A stretch of DNA of 64,000 bases from Xiphias gladius (lineage: Eukaryota; Chordata; Actinopteri; Istiophoriformes; Xiphiidae), in the NCBI RefSeq assembly GCF_016859285.1, contig NC_053400.1, positions 22,587,001 through 22,651,000 of the forward strand, given 5' to 3'. How positions within the stretch are numbered: position 1 is the first letter of the stretch; every line of letters starts with the position of its first letter. Below are positions 11,899-25,100 of the stretch, in pieces. Both the position numbers and the translations under genes were made by a program. The notes beneath the pieces were generated by a model, which made no database searches, was not told the DNA's origin, and saw only the letters and a list, made by a program, of their open reading frames with translations.

Positions 11899-14800
11899 GG
11901 TCTGCTCTGCCCTGGTCTGTTCCACATGTGTTTAACATTACTGCGACAAGGCTGCCAGCCTCTCTGGGGAGATGGAGAATGTCAGACACTAGAGCAGAGA
12001 AGCGAACAGCTTCCCAACATCTGATGGAATGAGAAACACACTTGCTGGATGACTGGCCTGCTGACGCCACAGCGTGGGAGCAGAGAAGGGGGCGCAGGCC
12101 AAGTAAAACCCCGAATGCGTGTGTGTGAAATATCACTCTCTCTCTTCTCCTCGTTCTCTGCCCTAAGTGTGCACACATCCACACAGATTCCAAAGAATAA
12201 CATACAGTATACACACACACACACACACACACAAACACACACTTACCATTTCTTCAGAGTAAGTCATAACACTGGTTTGCATTCACTGGAATTATCTAGT
12301 GTCTTTTCTCCAGATTTCCATGCATGCTGAGCAGGTGAAAACCTCCAATTACCTCCTCTGTGAAATTCAAGGGTGAAAACTCACCATTTATGGTTGACCA
12401 TTTCTGGAAATTATTTGTTGAATTGACTCTTTATTCTAATAAAATTACCTCAGCATATACAGTATTGACAAATTGCACCTTCAACTATGCATTTCAAAAG
12501 GGAGGCACATTTACAGAGCACAGAAATGCTCAATTATGAATGCATTCGCAAACAAATGTCACAACATCGATGAATTCACATGTTCAGTATAGCTGAAATG
12601 CTGACAGCTACAGCCAAGAAAGAAAAACCCCTTCCTCCTCCTCCCTTCCTTGTCTTGTGCCTATTTCACCTCCCACTCTCCTTCCTCACCTTTTACTTCC
12701 TCGCTTGCCCACTGACCTCTGACCTTCTTTTAACCCTCTTCCATGTCCCATTCTCCCTGTGGCACCTTCTCACCTCCCACCGCCTCCTCTTCATGTTAGG
12801 AAGTGTGTTCAGATCAGCGTCAGACAAAGGAAACAGCTGGGCTAATCTACAGTAGCGATTAGCTCTATTTTAATCAAGCCAAATGGACAGACCAACAGAG
12901 AAAATGGGAAGTTCACATCGCCACCGCTTCATGATATAATGAATCCCTCCCTTTCCTTCTGCCCCACGCCGAGGCCTTTATCACAGGCAGGGAGTAAACA
13001 AGCACAAAGGAACACAGACTGAATTTATTAAGGCGTCCACTCAAAGCGGTCCTCTCTGGACGTCTCGGGAAGTTCTGCAACGGAGGAGCATGCAGGCAGA
13101 GATTGGAAGGAAGGCACGTCTCTCACATTCACTCTCTCTCTCTCTCTCTCTCTCTGTACAGTATTTGTGAAATTAAAAAAGCTGTTATCTCCTGGAAACA
13201 GATCCTGTGCCACACAGATGGTTCCGTCTCTCTTCAAATGGGAGGCTGAGCCACCGAGTGCGGTTGTGTTACCAGTTAGTTGTACAGACCTTAATCTTGG
13301 CTCCAGCCTTCCTTCCTCTGCCTCTCTGTCTTTGTCTACACACACACGCACACACAAACTCTGCCCCCTTTAGATAAAAGTATTGCCTGTGTAAAGTAGT
13401 AATTTCACTAGGAAATGGACATTTTAGCTTTTCAGAGGTATTTGAAGTGCAGAGAGGGGAAGGTCAGAGATTTTCTTGATATGTCAAAGAGCAGTGGTCA
13501 CTTTTTAAGGAGTGAGTCATGGGCTGGCATTTAAAGTCATCAGGAGCCACAGCAGGGTGTAGGGGCTGTGTTTGATGGTTTCCACTCAGTCTTTCAAGTA
13601 CGACCTCAGATAGAGAGAGATCATCCATTTAGTAATATGCCCTGCCCTCACAGATATCATGTACGGAGAGGTCTTTACATGCCTCTGTTGGCTGTCAGAT
13701 AAACAGCATTGTTGTGATTATGTTGGAGACATAATACCTTTTTTTAAATCCTTCAAACAGAAACACCTTTTGTTATAAATCACAGGTTTGTGATGTATTG
13801 ATTTGGACCCCCTGATTCACAAAAGTTCCTTTATTGGGGCACTGCTTGCTGTCCACTGACTTTGACCGTGACACGACAGGGGGTCGTCTTAATTTGCCAA
13901 TTAGCTCACATAATCAGCATGTTATTAGCATCGCAGTGACTCTCTTTCTTCTCCCCCTCATTCTGTTTCTGTGGCAGCGTCCCTTAGTCGGCTTGTGTCC
14001 CAGAGGAGTAGCTGGTATTTATTTCGGCAGCTTCCAGCATGAGCTGGCTGTAAGCTAAATGGAGAAACTGTCAAAGCTTCTCTCGTACCTGTCACATGAA
14101 TGCCCCCCACCCCCCCTTTCCCGTTTGTTTGTGCGTTCACACGTCAATGCGCGTGTATGTGAGAAACCTATAGGTTCCTGCAGGATAATACAGAATACCC
14201 TACCCATGCCTGGCTGATGTCACTGTACCTGAGGGCCATATGAAGAGGTATGAGAGTGCTGGCAGGCTTGGGAGCAGTTCAGGCTACAGACAGTTTTGTC
14301 AGCGGTGACAGCTCCACTGTGACAGAGCAGACATTCAACACTGAATGAAATGAAATACATGACATCATGTAAGAAAATGATTAACCTGCTGTTTGTTTCC
14401 CTATCTTAGCTGTAAGTGACAGCTCAGTGTCAGATTTTTAATGGTGCACAAAACATAAGCGCGAGAGACATGGGTAGAAAAATAGGCAGCCACAATTCAC
14501 ACATTCTATTTAACACGCTTTGCATCACACGCGCAAAGATTTGAGGGTTTTTGAGGAGAAAGGACGGAGATGCTGCAGTTGCCGTGGTGTATGTGCATGT
14601 GTCACAGGGTCAAATCTAAGTCTTTTGTGCTCCATAAATCAGCAGGCAGCAGCGGTGACGTAAGAACAAACAGAGCTGCTCTCTGCTGCAGCTGGCTGGA
14701 ATGAGGGAGAAACAGGAGAGACGAATACAGAGAGGGAAAGAGAGAGCAGGACAGCAGCTGTCAGGCCTCCATCGCACACCTGTCACACAGGAAGTGAGCG

Positions 14801-16631
14801 CCGGCCACTGTTTCCTGGATACACCTCCTCAAACACTGCTCCTGGAAGAATTGAAGGGAGGACATCTGCTATGAGGGTGAGACAGACAGGCAGCTAGACT
14901 AATACACTGAAGGATCAATAGATAGAGACATTTGCTAAGGATGAAGAATAAGCGCCAAATAACACGAGGAGAAAACAAGTACAGAATTCCTCCCTCCTGT
15001 GTTCCCTTTCTCATGTTAGCTGTAGTTCTGTTTGCCTATGTGCGTGTCCAGACTGTGCACAGTTAAGAGGATGTTTGTGTTATCGCAGCGTTCTATGACA
15101 GACAGGTCACTCTGTGAAGACTCCAGCCTAACTCTCCCACAAATACAATAAGCCCACATGCCCTAAACTTAACAGTGGGACATTCCCACGCTTGCTCCTC
15201 TCAGCAACCCTTCCACCCCTCCAACCCCCCCACCCCCGCCCTCCTGTGACCAATATGAACTAATCCAGATGTAGCGTAGCTGCTCACAGATGTACACATA
15301 ACTCTCTTCGCATGGCACCGCTCCTCTCTCCTATGTTTCTCTATGTCTCTGCTGTCCCCAGGCTCACTCGTCACTCAGTTCACGGTTTTGGCCTCCATGG
15401 CAAACTGACAGGACAGTGATATCACAGGAAGTGATATCAATTCGTGCTACAGCGCTGCTGATGAAGCACTAGGGCCTATTGTCTCCCGCTCTGCTTCTCC
15501 TCCCAGCCTCCAGAGCCGCTCTGTTGTGGCTGCTGTTGGTAGAAAACCTCCTCTTTGTTTGTCAGGTTTGTCAGGCTGGGCCCTCAGGAGGCCCCCCTTG
15601 CCCTATTCCCAGGCTGCCCTTCATGCTGCCTGTATGCAATTAACAGAGTAATTAAAAGCCTGATGAGCTAATTGGTGCTGGGTGAGGCTGCAGGTGTTTG
15701 GATCGGGGAGCTTATTTATGTAAGTGCACTCATTGTGAACATCCTCGGAGGGGCAGGGCAATTTTCAAACTTTTTTTCCTTTTTTATTACTTAAATATAT
15801 GTGTTTATGACGCATTGATGGTTATTGGTTATTGATTAAAGCAGTCAGTGCTATACACTTGAGACAATCAAAGGCAGGAATTACACATGACCCAGTGTCA
15901 TTTCTTGATGAGATTTACTCATAAAGTTCTGCTCCCTGACCCAAAACCAGATATTTTGGTGGGATCTCTCATACTCTGGTCAGGTCTCAGCAGAACTCTA
16001 AAACCAAACCAGGTTTGGTTATTTTGAAATGTAATTCATCATCTTTCTCTCTCTTGCTGTGACAATCATCTGCAGCCAGTCAAGTGTAGTCAGGTCAGTT
16101 CTTAAAGGAATGGTCAAAATGTTTCATGCCAGTGTATCAACAGTGTACTGGATGTTAAGATGAATTCTGTTTCTGTTAGCGGAGCCCACTAACAGAAAGG
16201 GGAAAGACGAAAAAAAGTCTGATCTAATGTTGGATCATGGCAGCCTGAGGCTGAGCTCTCAGCTGGCAAAATTAGGCACACAGCTGACAGGACAAGGAAA
16301 AGAAGATGTAGATGAGTGGGAACAAAGGAGAGTTGTCATGCAGAGCAGAAGCTACATGTAAATCCTTCTCTCTGCTCATGTCTGTCTGCGTTTCTGTCTC
16401 TCTGGCCCATTCCCAGATGTACATACACAGTCGCTTCCTCATATGCGTGTGTCTCTTTCTTGTCTCCTACTTCCTCCCCATATCTCTGCTCTCCCTCTCT
16501 CTCTCTCTGTGGCAGCTGTGCTGGTGATGGCTGTGTGCCCATGGTGCAAGCTGGCTGTGGGGTCCCAGGTGGCCCACATGACAGTTATTGATGTTCAGGT
16601 GTTCAACTCCTCTCACACAGAGACCCTGGAG

Positions 16632-16634
<3 letters not shown>

Positions 16635-16666
<32 letters not shown>
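16635..16666 (+). repeat. (CA)16 microsatellite
   Basis: In cbfa2t3 intron 1. Confidence 0.95.
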
Positions 16667-16669
<3 letters not shown>

Positions 16670-19600
16670 CACATACACTCAGATGCATACAGAAACACAA
16701 TACAAATGCATGCACTTCATTGTAGTTCACATGCATACACAGAGTACATGCAAGTAGTCATATATTTGCACAATCGTGCATATAAACTGCGTATTCTTCT
16801 GTTGCTGCTGATGAAGTGTAAACAATACAGTAACAAGTACAAGAGAGAATTTGTGCCTAGGGCTGCGTGGCTGTTTGGCGAGCAACAGTAGTTGCACAGT
16901 TTTCAATGTGAGATGAAAAAATCAATCTTGGTGAAAACATATGCAGTCCAGTTTGTATATGATTCTTATGGTCCAGTATTTGTGACCATTTTCTGTGTGC
17001 GAATGTGTGGTGGGAGAGCCAGTGTTGGTACCATTGCCCAGTGCAATCCTAACACACTCCAGATGTGTCTGGCTAGCCAGGGAGTTGTTCTTGGCACAGC
17101 CCGCCTCGGCTGAATGTCACAAATACTTTCCTTTATTTAGGAATGGCTCTGGGTTATTGGCTGGAGAGAAAGAAAGAGCAGAGGATGGATGGGGGGGGGC
17201 AAGGGAGGAGAGGTAGATGAAAAGAGCAGAATAAATGATTAGCAATGCAGAAAGACAGGGGAGAAGGGGGGGGGGGCAATTAAAGAAGAGTTGTAGAAGG
17301 ACAGAAGATGGAGAGGGAAGAGAGAAGGAGGAGGGAGCGTGAGGGAGCCAGGCAGAAACAGCTCCAGTCTAGCATCTGGATTTTATTAGCAGCCGTTGGG
17401 AAAATCTGAAAAGGAAGTTTTTTCTCTGCGAGCACGTCGGCATCAGTGATATGCTGCACATAACCACTTCACTGCCGACGAGAGGAGCCAGGCCCTCCCA
17501 AAGGAGAACAGATGGTCGCTAGAACTTCAATACAATTACATCAATAACAGCTTTCACAGATATAAGCACTGTATGACAGGATCCCTGCAGCTCAGAGAGA
17601 CAGAAATACAACTCCTCTACCCTTAGCACCTCTGGCCCTGGATAAATTATCTTTAATCCATCCTCACTCCCTGCTTGTCCTCAAGTTATCCTTGCTTTTC
17701 TTGCCAGTTTACCCATTTAAAAGAAAATGGTGAAGCTTTTAACTTGGAAAAACTGGTGACTTGTCAATAATTTGCTCATGGTAATCTGATCAAAGACAGG
17801 ATGGCTTTTGTCAGTGCTTATTAAGGAGAACCACCCCCACCCCCTGTTTGTTTTTTTGTTCAACATGTTTGTTCAGCCGGTGCTGCGTGTGTACTATCTC
17901 AGAGATTCTCGAGTAACGCAGGGGAAAATTTGTGTTTGTGTATACATGCTGCAAACTTGTGAGCATGTGTGCATGCATTTGTGTGTGCGTGTGCATGCAT
18001 TGTACAGGCCTTTCTCCCACCCTGTCATTAGTGTGGGCTTTAAAGCCTCTGGGCCCTAAATCAGTTTAAGATGAAGTAGAGTCTTGGATCTGTCCACAGA
18101 AGCAGCCTGTGTGCTGACACACTAATATACACGCAAACACACATACTCCCAACTTACCTGTGATACAGTTCAGTCATCAAAGTGATAACAAGGCACATAT
18201 TAAAATATAGAACTAGTTGGCAAACAGAAAGAAAGTGTTCTCTTTTTGTAAATTCCTTTAGGTCACAGGAGGATGGCATGTTGATATTCTACTACAGAAG
18301 TCAGCCGTCTTTTCCTTTTGTGTGGGATTTGGGCTGGTAGTATGAGAGTGTAGGGTGTTGTAGGTGCTGTATCCATAAGTCCTAGGTCCAAGGCACAGGG
18401 CTACAATCCCATGTTTTGATTTGAAGGCCTGGTAGGGGGTTGGGGGGCCAGGGGCTCAGGCTCTGTTTGTGTGGACTCCTCTGTGGCCTGATAGGGAACA
18501 GATGTGGGAAGGCAGGCGGCTGGGCAGCCAGCCAGAGCAGCTGGGAGAAATTAAAAACAACAGCATTCCTGGAGACTGGGGGAATTACAGTGGGAGGGAA
18601 GGAGCGAAGGAGGGATGTAAGGAGCGAGAGAGAGAGGGAGAGTTTTAGGGCTATGTGGTCACTGACAAGAGTCTCTGTAGAGTATGCGAGATTGAATAGA
18701 CAGGGGGGATTTAAGGAGACTGTTCTGCAGTGGTTAGCAAAAGCTAATAAGTTGCAGCTGTATTTCCAGAGGAAGCACAAACACACATTCACATGTATAC
18801 ACACAGAGACAGTATGCATACGGTCAACGCACAGACATATGCCATGGGAAACGAGACCAAAATATACTTCCAGCATCTGAATGGCCTTCTAAGTGTTTGT
18901 CAGTACATGATGGTATTTATTTGTGTATGAGTGTTTGTTTTAAGGGGCTTTAATGAAAGCATATATCATTAAATCTATAATGAGACTCCAGAAAATGCTT
19001 CAAAAAATTAGACAAGCCTATGCACTGTGTGTGTGCAGTTGTACAGTACAGGATCTGTTGTTTTGTGTATCTCACAGTGAATTGTTTTTCATTTTGTTTC
19101 ATCATTGCACAAGGGGAAAGTAGAAGACAGAGAACATTTTTAGAACTCAGACAGCAGACTGTTTCTTTGGTGAGCAATCTTTTAGCCCCGATTACGTCAA
19201 ACGTGCAGACATACAGTACAGCTGTTCAGAGATTCAGGGAAACAGAGACAGAGATAGCGGCAGAGAGGTAGGTAATGATTGTATCATATTGTTTTATTTT
19301 CAGCATAATATTCAATATTGAGTGTTTGGGACAGACAGCAACATATCTGTATCCTGAGCAGATCTATTCTCAGCTGTATTGATCACAAAGTGGCTCCTCT
19401 GAGAGACTCAGATAAAAACCTGTAGGGGGAAATAGAGCAGCTATGAGACAGAAGCACGGTCCAGACCTAAACCTTAACCACAGGTCTACTTTAACTAGTA
19501 TACCAGTCTCTCTTTTGATACTTCTTTCGGCATGAGTGTGATGTCCTTCGGCACAAAACACACTAGGAGGACAGATGGCCACAGATGGGGTTGCAGACCT

Positions 19601-21619
19601 AGCAGACTTCCTAATGTATTAAAAGTGAAATCCAGTGCATGGTGCGTATGTGTGTGCCCTGTCCCTGTAGCTGGTCAGATTAAACAGCTGTCTATAATCC
19701 CAGGGTGGGAGCACACAGACAGACAGGCAGACAGACAGTGCACTCCCCAGATCATCTTCTCCTACTCCTCTCTTCTCAGTCTCCAAGAAGTGACAAAAAT
19801 AGTTGTGCTGTGTGTGAGAGAAAGTCACAAAAGCATTTTAATATTATGGCCTTTGGATCACATGTGGGTCCAGCTCTTGTTCATTTGAGTAAAGCTGCAG
19901 CTTCGGACCTGTCAATATGGGGACACACGGACTAAGCTACATTATGCGAAAGTACTTGTACAATTGGTTAGTATAAGGCTTGTTAGGATTTTTTGTTTAC
20001 ATGTATACTGTATGAGCGAACACAGTAAAATTTGATCAAAGAGTAGGTTTTCTGAACCATATGGCTGCCTCCCTACAGGAAGCAGCCCACCGATTCAGTA
20101 GCACAGAGAGCTCGTTTGTGTGTTTAGGCTTCTATAGAAGAGAATGACTGCATCTATTTATACCAGCCGGCCCCGTCTGCCTCTATCTACAACCTTGTGT
20201 GTTTATGTTCAGAGCGTATGGCATGGGTCAAACAGCGGAGTGCCCCTCGTGTTCTTGAGGATCACTGTGTCAATGGCCCTCATACAACACACTCCAAAGT
20301 GGCACTTTTTAAATACAGACACCAGCTGCTGAACGCTTCTAAGTGAGCTCTGAGAAAGAGGCTAACCTCAAGGACCGAGGGCAACTGAGTCAGGAGGTTT
20401 GTGGAGGAAAACACTCATGGGAGAAGTGAAATGAATAATACATTATGTGACATTGATTTAATTTGTTAGTTGGTGACGACAATATATTAACAATGCACAG
20501 AATTTCAAACCAAGGTAAAGATGTATAAAAGCTGGAGCAGGACTTCAAGAGTGGTGTTGGTAGTATTTCTACTTTTTATATTTGTATAAGTATAAGAGAT
20601 TATCGCTGGCTACTAAGTGGAATCTCATAACGGGGCCACTCTGGCTGTGGCCTCTGCTCTGTGTGTATGAGGCTGTAGAATTAAGCTTTCGAAATTTTTG
20701 AAAGGTTCCTGTAGTAAATTGTTTGGGTTCTATTTTTGTGAGAACAAACATAGAGTCCTATTTTTTCTCCTTTTTTCCGTTAACACATTAAAAGACAGCT
20801 GAAAGAGCAGAAAATAAAAACAGAGAGGAGATAGAGGATGCTGCGAGAGCTATTCAGAATCAGTGAATACCACATAAATTGTACAGTGTGGTTCACATCT
20901 GCCTTGCCAGAGAATAGAAGAGGGCCCTCTCTCCTTACTCTTGATGTATGAACTGTGCTGCTTATTGATTTCATTGTTTTTCATTGCATAATGCACATTT
21001 ATTGCACTCTCTGCCAGTTACACATGTACACATACTTTATCCAATCTTTTAACATGCTGCAAAAGTCATCACACCTCCCAGCTCAGGTTAACATTGCAGA
21101 AGGATCTGGTTCCAGCAGCTGCACTGACAGGCAGACACGTAGACAGACGGACAGTCAACACTCAACAGATACATCACCGAATAATAGAGCTGCTGCTTAT
21201 GTATATAGTATATACAGTATGCTGCAAAAAGTCTGTTTTAGGGAATGCGGTTTTGTGCATGACAGTGTTTTTGTGGGAGATACACTATGTATTGACCACA
21301 TAAGGCCCTCTGCCACAAATACAGAATGTAAGACAACGGTCATCCTTACGCATGCTTGTGGCAGTGGCACATCCACCCTGTGTCGTGTTTTCTTCACATG
21401 TCCGTCGCTGTACCGTCAATTCCCTTCACGTTACAGGGCCTGGCCTTGCCTTGTTTGGTCCTTGCAGGGTGTCTGGCAGGGGACAGTGGAGCCTCTAGTA
21501 GCAGGACGGAGCTCTGAAAGCCAGTCCACAGTGATGGACAGCAGCAGATCCAGCTGCACTTGTCATTGGCTGTCAAGCCGGCTGTCTGAACTAGGGGACG
21601 AGAGGGGACAGGCGGGGAG

Positions 21620-21622
<3 letters not shown>

Positions 21623-21677
<55 letters not shown>
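21623..21677 (+). repeat. (GT)n microsatellite
   Basis: Perfect run about 370 bp upstream of the first coding exon of cbfa2t3. Confidence 0.97.
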
Positions 21678-21678
<1 letters not shown>

Positions 21679-22042
21679 TGGGGGTTGGAGGTTATAGTGG
21701 AGGGGCACTGATTGGGATGTCAGAGCTACATGGAGTGTGTATGTGTGAAGGAAAGAGAGAGAGGGAAGAGAAGGGGGGGGATTTCAGTCAGCAGCAGCTG
21801 AGCGAGTGAGCAGGTGTTACTGTATGTCTCCCAGGCCCATGAATCTCAAACACAATACAAGTTTGGATTCATTTCCACTCTCTGCATTGATTTGTTTTGG
21901 TTCTTTTTATGAGGCTTTTGGTTTAAGGAAACAATCGATGGTTCCCAGGTGAAAGTGTCAGTGCTTAACCAGCTGTCTCCACTTTGGAAGTATGATATTT
22001 TTTTTTCATTTTTCTCTGTCTTTTTCTCCCTTCATATCTCAG

Positions 22043-22189
22043 GTAGCAGAGTGCAGAAGGTTGGAACAATGCCAGATTCACCTGCGGATGTGAAAACCCA
22101 GCCCAGGTCCACCCCACCCAACATGCCTCCGCCACCCCCGGCTGTCAGCCAAGCAACCAATCGCAGTGCTTCATTCACCCCCACCACCA
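22043..22189 (+). CDS. cbfa2t3: cbfa2t3 coding exon 1 (start codon exon)
   Basis: The acceptor AG is at 22041-22042 and the ATG at 22069. It encodes the [17 protein letters not shown] segment and Pro-rich stretch that opens the core of all MTG proteins. The frame stays open upstream of the ATG to the acceptor, so an alternative coding first exon could splice in. The donor is GTAAAT at 22190; a second donor GTAAGG lies 9 nt downstream at 22199 and keeps frame. Confidence 0.9.
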
Positions 22190-25100
22190 GTAAATCAAGT
22201 AAGGATCCCTGCTATTTTGGACGATTTTCTGAAATGACACCTAAGGTCAACTTTATACTGAGAAATGTGTGTGAATTTACTATCAGTATCATCTGTAGTC
22301 CAAATTCCTTCTCGTAAACTATTTGCTGTTCATCTATTTAGCTTACTTGCTATGAGATATGTTTTCTTTGACTTGAAGATGATCCTTTTGTGTTGATATG
22401 TCATGTCAGCAGGCAGTTAACCAGGCAGGTGTGAGAAAAACAGTGAGCTGGTATACTGTACGCGCTGGACCAGCAAACCAGCGCTGGAACAGCTCTAACT
22501 CTTCATTTCACAGTAAGCATTGAGGAAGAGCCATAGTTATGTGAGCTAGTATGTACAGCATTTCAAGTAATGCTTCTCTACAGAGCTGACATGCATATCT
22601 TAGCCTAGATTTTGTAATTTGTAGGTCAAATGCCATTTTGATGTTCATGTTAGAATCAGTGGCCTAAATATTAAGATGGATATCATATACTGTGATTGCA
22701 ATGTCTACGGTTTGATTCCAGTCGGACCTTTGTTGAATTCCATCCCTTGCATCTCTCTCCATTTGTTTACTGTCCACTGTCAAATAAAAGCAAAAATGCC
22801 CCCAAAACTCTTAAAACTCTCAATTTTGTCTCAAAGTGAAATACATATAACGGACATATAATTCTTGTTACAATAGTATTTCACTGTGCGCTTATAAGAC
22901 CTGCTACACATTAGAATGAAATTATTCACCCTTTAATCGGTAATAAATAACAAAAACGAATACACGTTTGCAATACCTCAGAGGCCACTGTGTAGTCCAT
23001 TGTAGGACTACACAGTCATTTGTCCCTCTTAGGTCAACTGTCACGCACACTTTATATGAAGGGAAATTCCAAATATGTGTTTCTTCCCTGTTCTGGTGAA
23101 CAAGTGTTTAAGTCACTTGTGTGTCAGGTGTGTGTCTCTGCAGGCATCTATCTGTGTGTATATGTGTGTGTCTTTTGGTGTGCAGAATGCCCTTGCTGGT
23201 GGGACAAGTGTCTTTGAGTGCATGTGTGAATGTGTCTGTGTTGTTTACCAGCTGGTGAGGCAGCAGTAGGGACAGGGGACATCAGCCAGGGTGGTGTTGC
23301 GGTGTGTAGACTACTTTCTTCCCTATATAGCAATGACAGGCCATGTTGTTTCACCTGTTGTGGCGGGGGGTCAGCAGTGTAGCTCTCTCCTTGCAGCTCT
23401 CCCTCTCTCTAAAGCCAGAACACAAGCGCTGCCTGTTGGGATCACATGGGTTAGTCCATATGTGTTCAGGGCCCTCGACCCACAGATTAGAGCAACAAGC
23501 ATGCCTGAGAGGTATCACAACAACTAGACTATTGAACAACTAAAGTGTATATAGTCTTGTTTTCAAATATGAGGTCGCGATATAGTGTTACAGTCTACAG
23601 TGGCTAACTCTGGACGCCTGTAAATACATTTTGAAAAGATTAAGTTGCTGCTGCTACACAAATATAATGTATGCAAATGCGTACTTAAAAAATAACGAGA
23701 TACAGCAGATTGAAAGAGAGCATTTCAGTTTCCTTTATCTTAGACTGACGGTGTAGTTTGCATGCATTTTTTGTCATCTGGCTCGGAAATGAAAATATGA
23801 AAACAGGGGAAAGGTCAAACGTGTGTGCGTGAGCTCCCGTGTATTTGTGAGTTTGTTTGTGCCTGCATTAAGAAGAATATGGTAGTGATTATATATGTGT
23901 ATGAGTGCTGTGTCTATTCTGAACCTTAAAGCTGCAAATCTACTTTCAGCTGGTGGACAGGTGCAGGTCCAGATTTGGATACACACCTGCTACTGGAATA
24001 AAAGTAACATGGGCCACAGGACTATTTTTGGCACCTCTTTAACAAGTTCCTCTTATAGTTGTGTCCTGCTGAGTGAGTGAGGGGGAGAGGGTTAGGAGAA
24101 GGATGGAATAGACTGATACGGGGGGAGATGGAGGGGTGGAAGGGGTCAGATGTACCACTCTACCACTTGTGAGACAGCTGAAGTTACTGCAAACACACGC
24201 TCACAGCGCTCAGTCAGACTGGCAGAAAACTGCACCAGTGAAGTCACTTTGTGCATCATATTCTGTTGGCATGCTGTCAAATTTGAGACTATTGTGTGCT
24301 CCACTTATATTTAATCTGAACCACACACTCCTCTATCAGCAGGATATAAGTGCTTCTCCCCTCATCATGCCCCCAGATCTGTCAGATGGCCCCAGGCCCC
24401 TCCATACTGACCCAATTCACGTTGTCTCTTCCTTCTGTCTGTTTATCTGCAGTGCTGAATGGGAGCAGCCACTCTCCTACATCGCTGAACGGTGCTCCGT
24501 CCACTCCTAACGGCTTCAGTAACGGGCCGGCCATGTCCTCAACGGCCTCACTGTCCAACCAGCAGCTCCCGCCAGCTTGCGGTGCCCGGCAACTCTGCAA
24601 GCTGAAGCGCTTCCTGACCACGTTGCAGCAGTTTGGCAACGACATATCACCTGAGATTGGAGAGAGAGTACGCAGCCTTGTGTTGGGGCTGGTGGTAAGT
24701 TGTGATTATATTAAGGTGGAAATATTTTGATGGCTCTGGAGGAAAGTGTTATAAAATTTTCTTTCTTAGCAACTCTTGTGTCCACTCTTTGTTTTACAAT
24801 CCCTTGTTGTCTTGGACAGAACTCCACACTCACTATCGAAGAGTTTCACTCCAAACTTCATGAGGCCACCAACTTCCCTTTGAGGCCGTTCGTCATTCCC
24901 TTCCTGAAGGTAAATGTCCGTGTACAGGTTTTATGTAAGATAAATCAAGCCTGATGTAGTCAGTTGACAAGCACATAGTTCACTGTACCCATCCATATTG
25001 CCAGTGTTAAAGACTATGTGTTTCTGTGTATGCAGATATGTATTCCTGTCATCTGTGCTCCTTTCCATTCTGCCTCAGAAAGGGTTCATAGAGAAGAGGG

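Larger units (their letters stand above)
8445..22042 (+). other. cbfa2t3: cbfa2t3 intron 1
   Basis: 13.6 kb with no coding exon recognised. It contains several microsatellites and unusually repeat-free, TAATTA-rich stretches (about 10440-10540, 15600-15720) that look like conserved non-coding elements. An alternative coding first exon could lie here; I could not find one. Confidence 0.55.
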
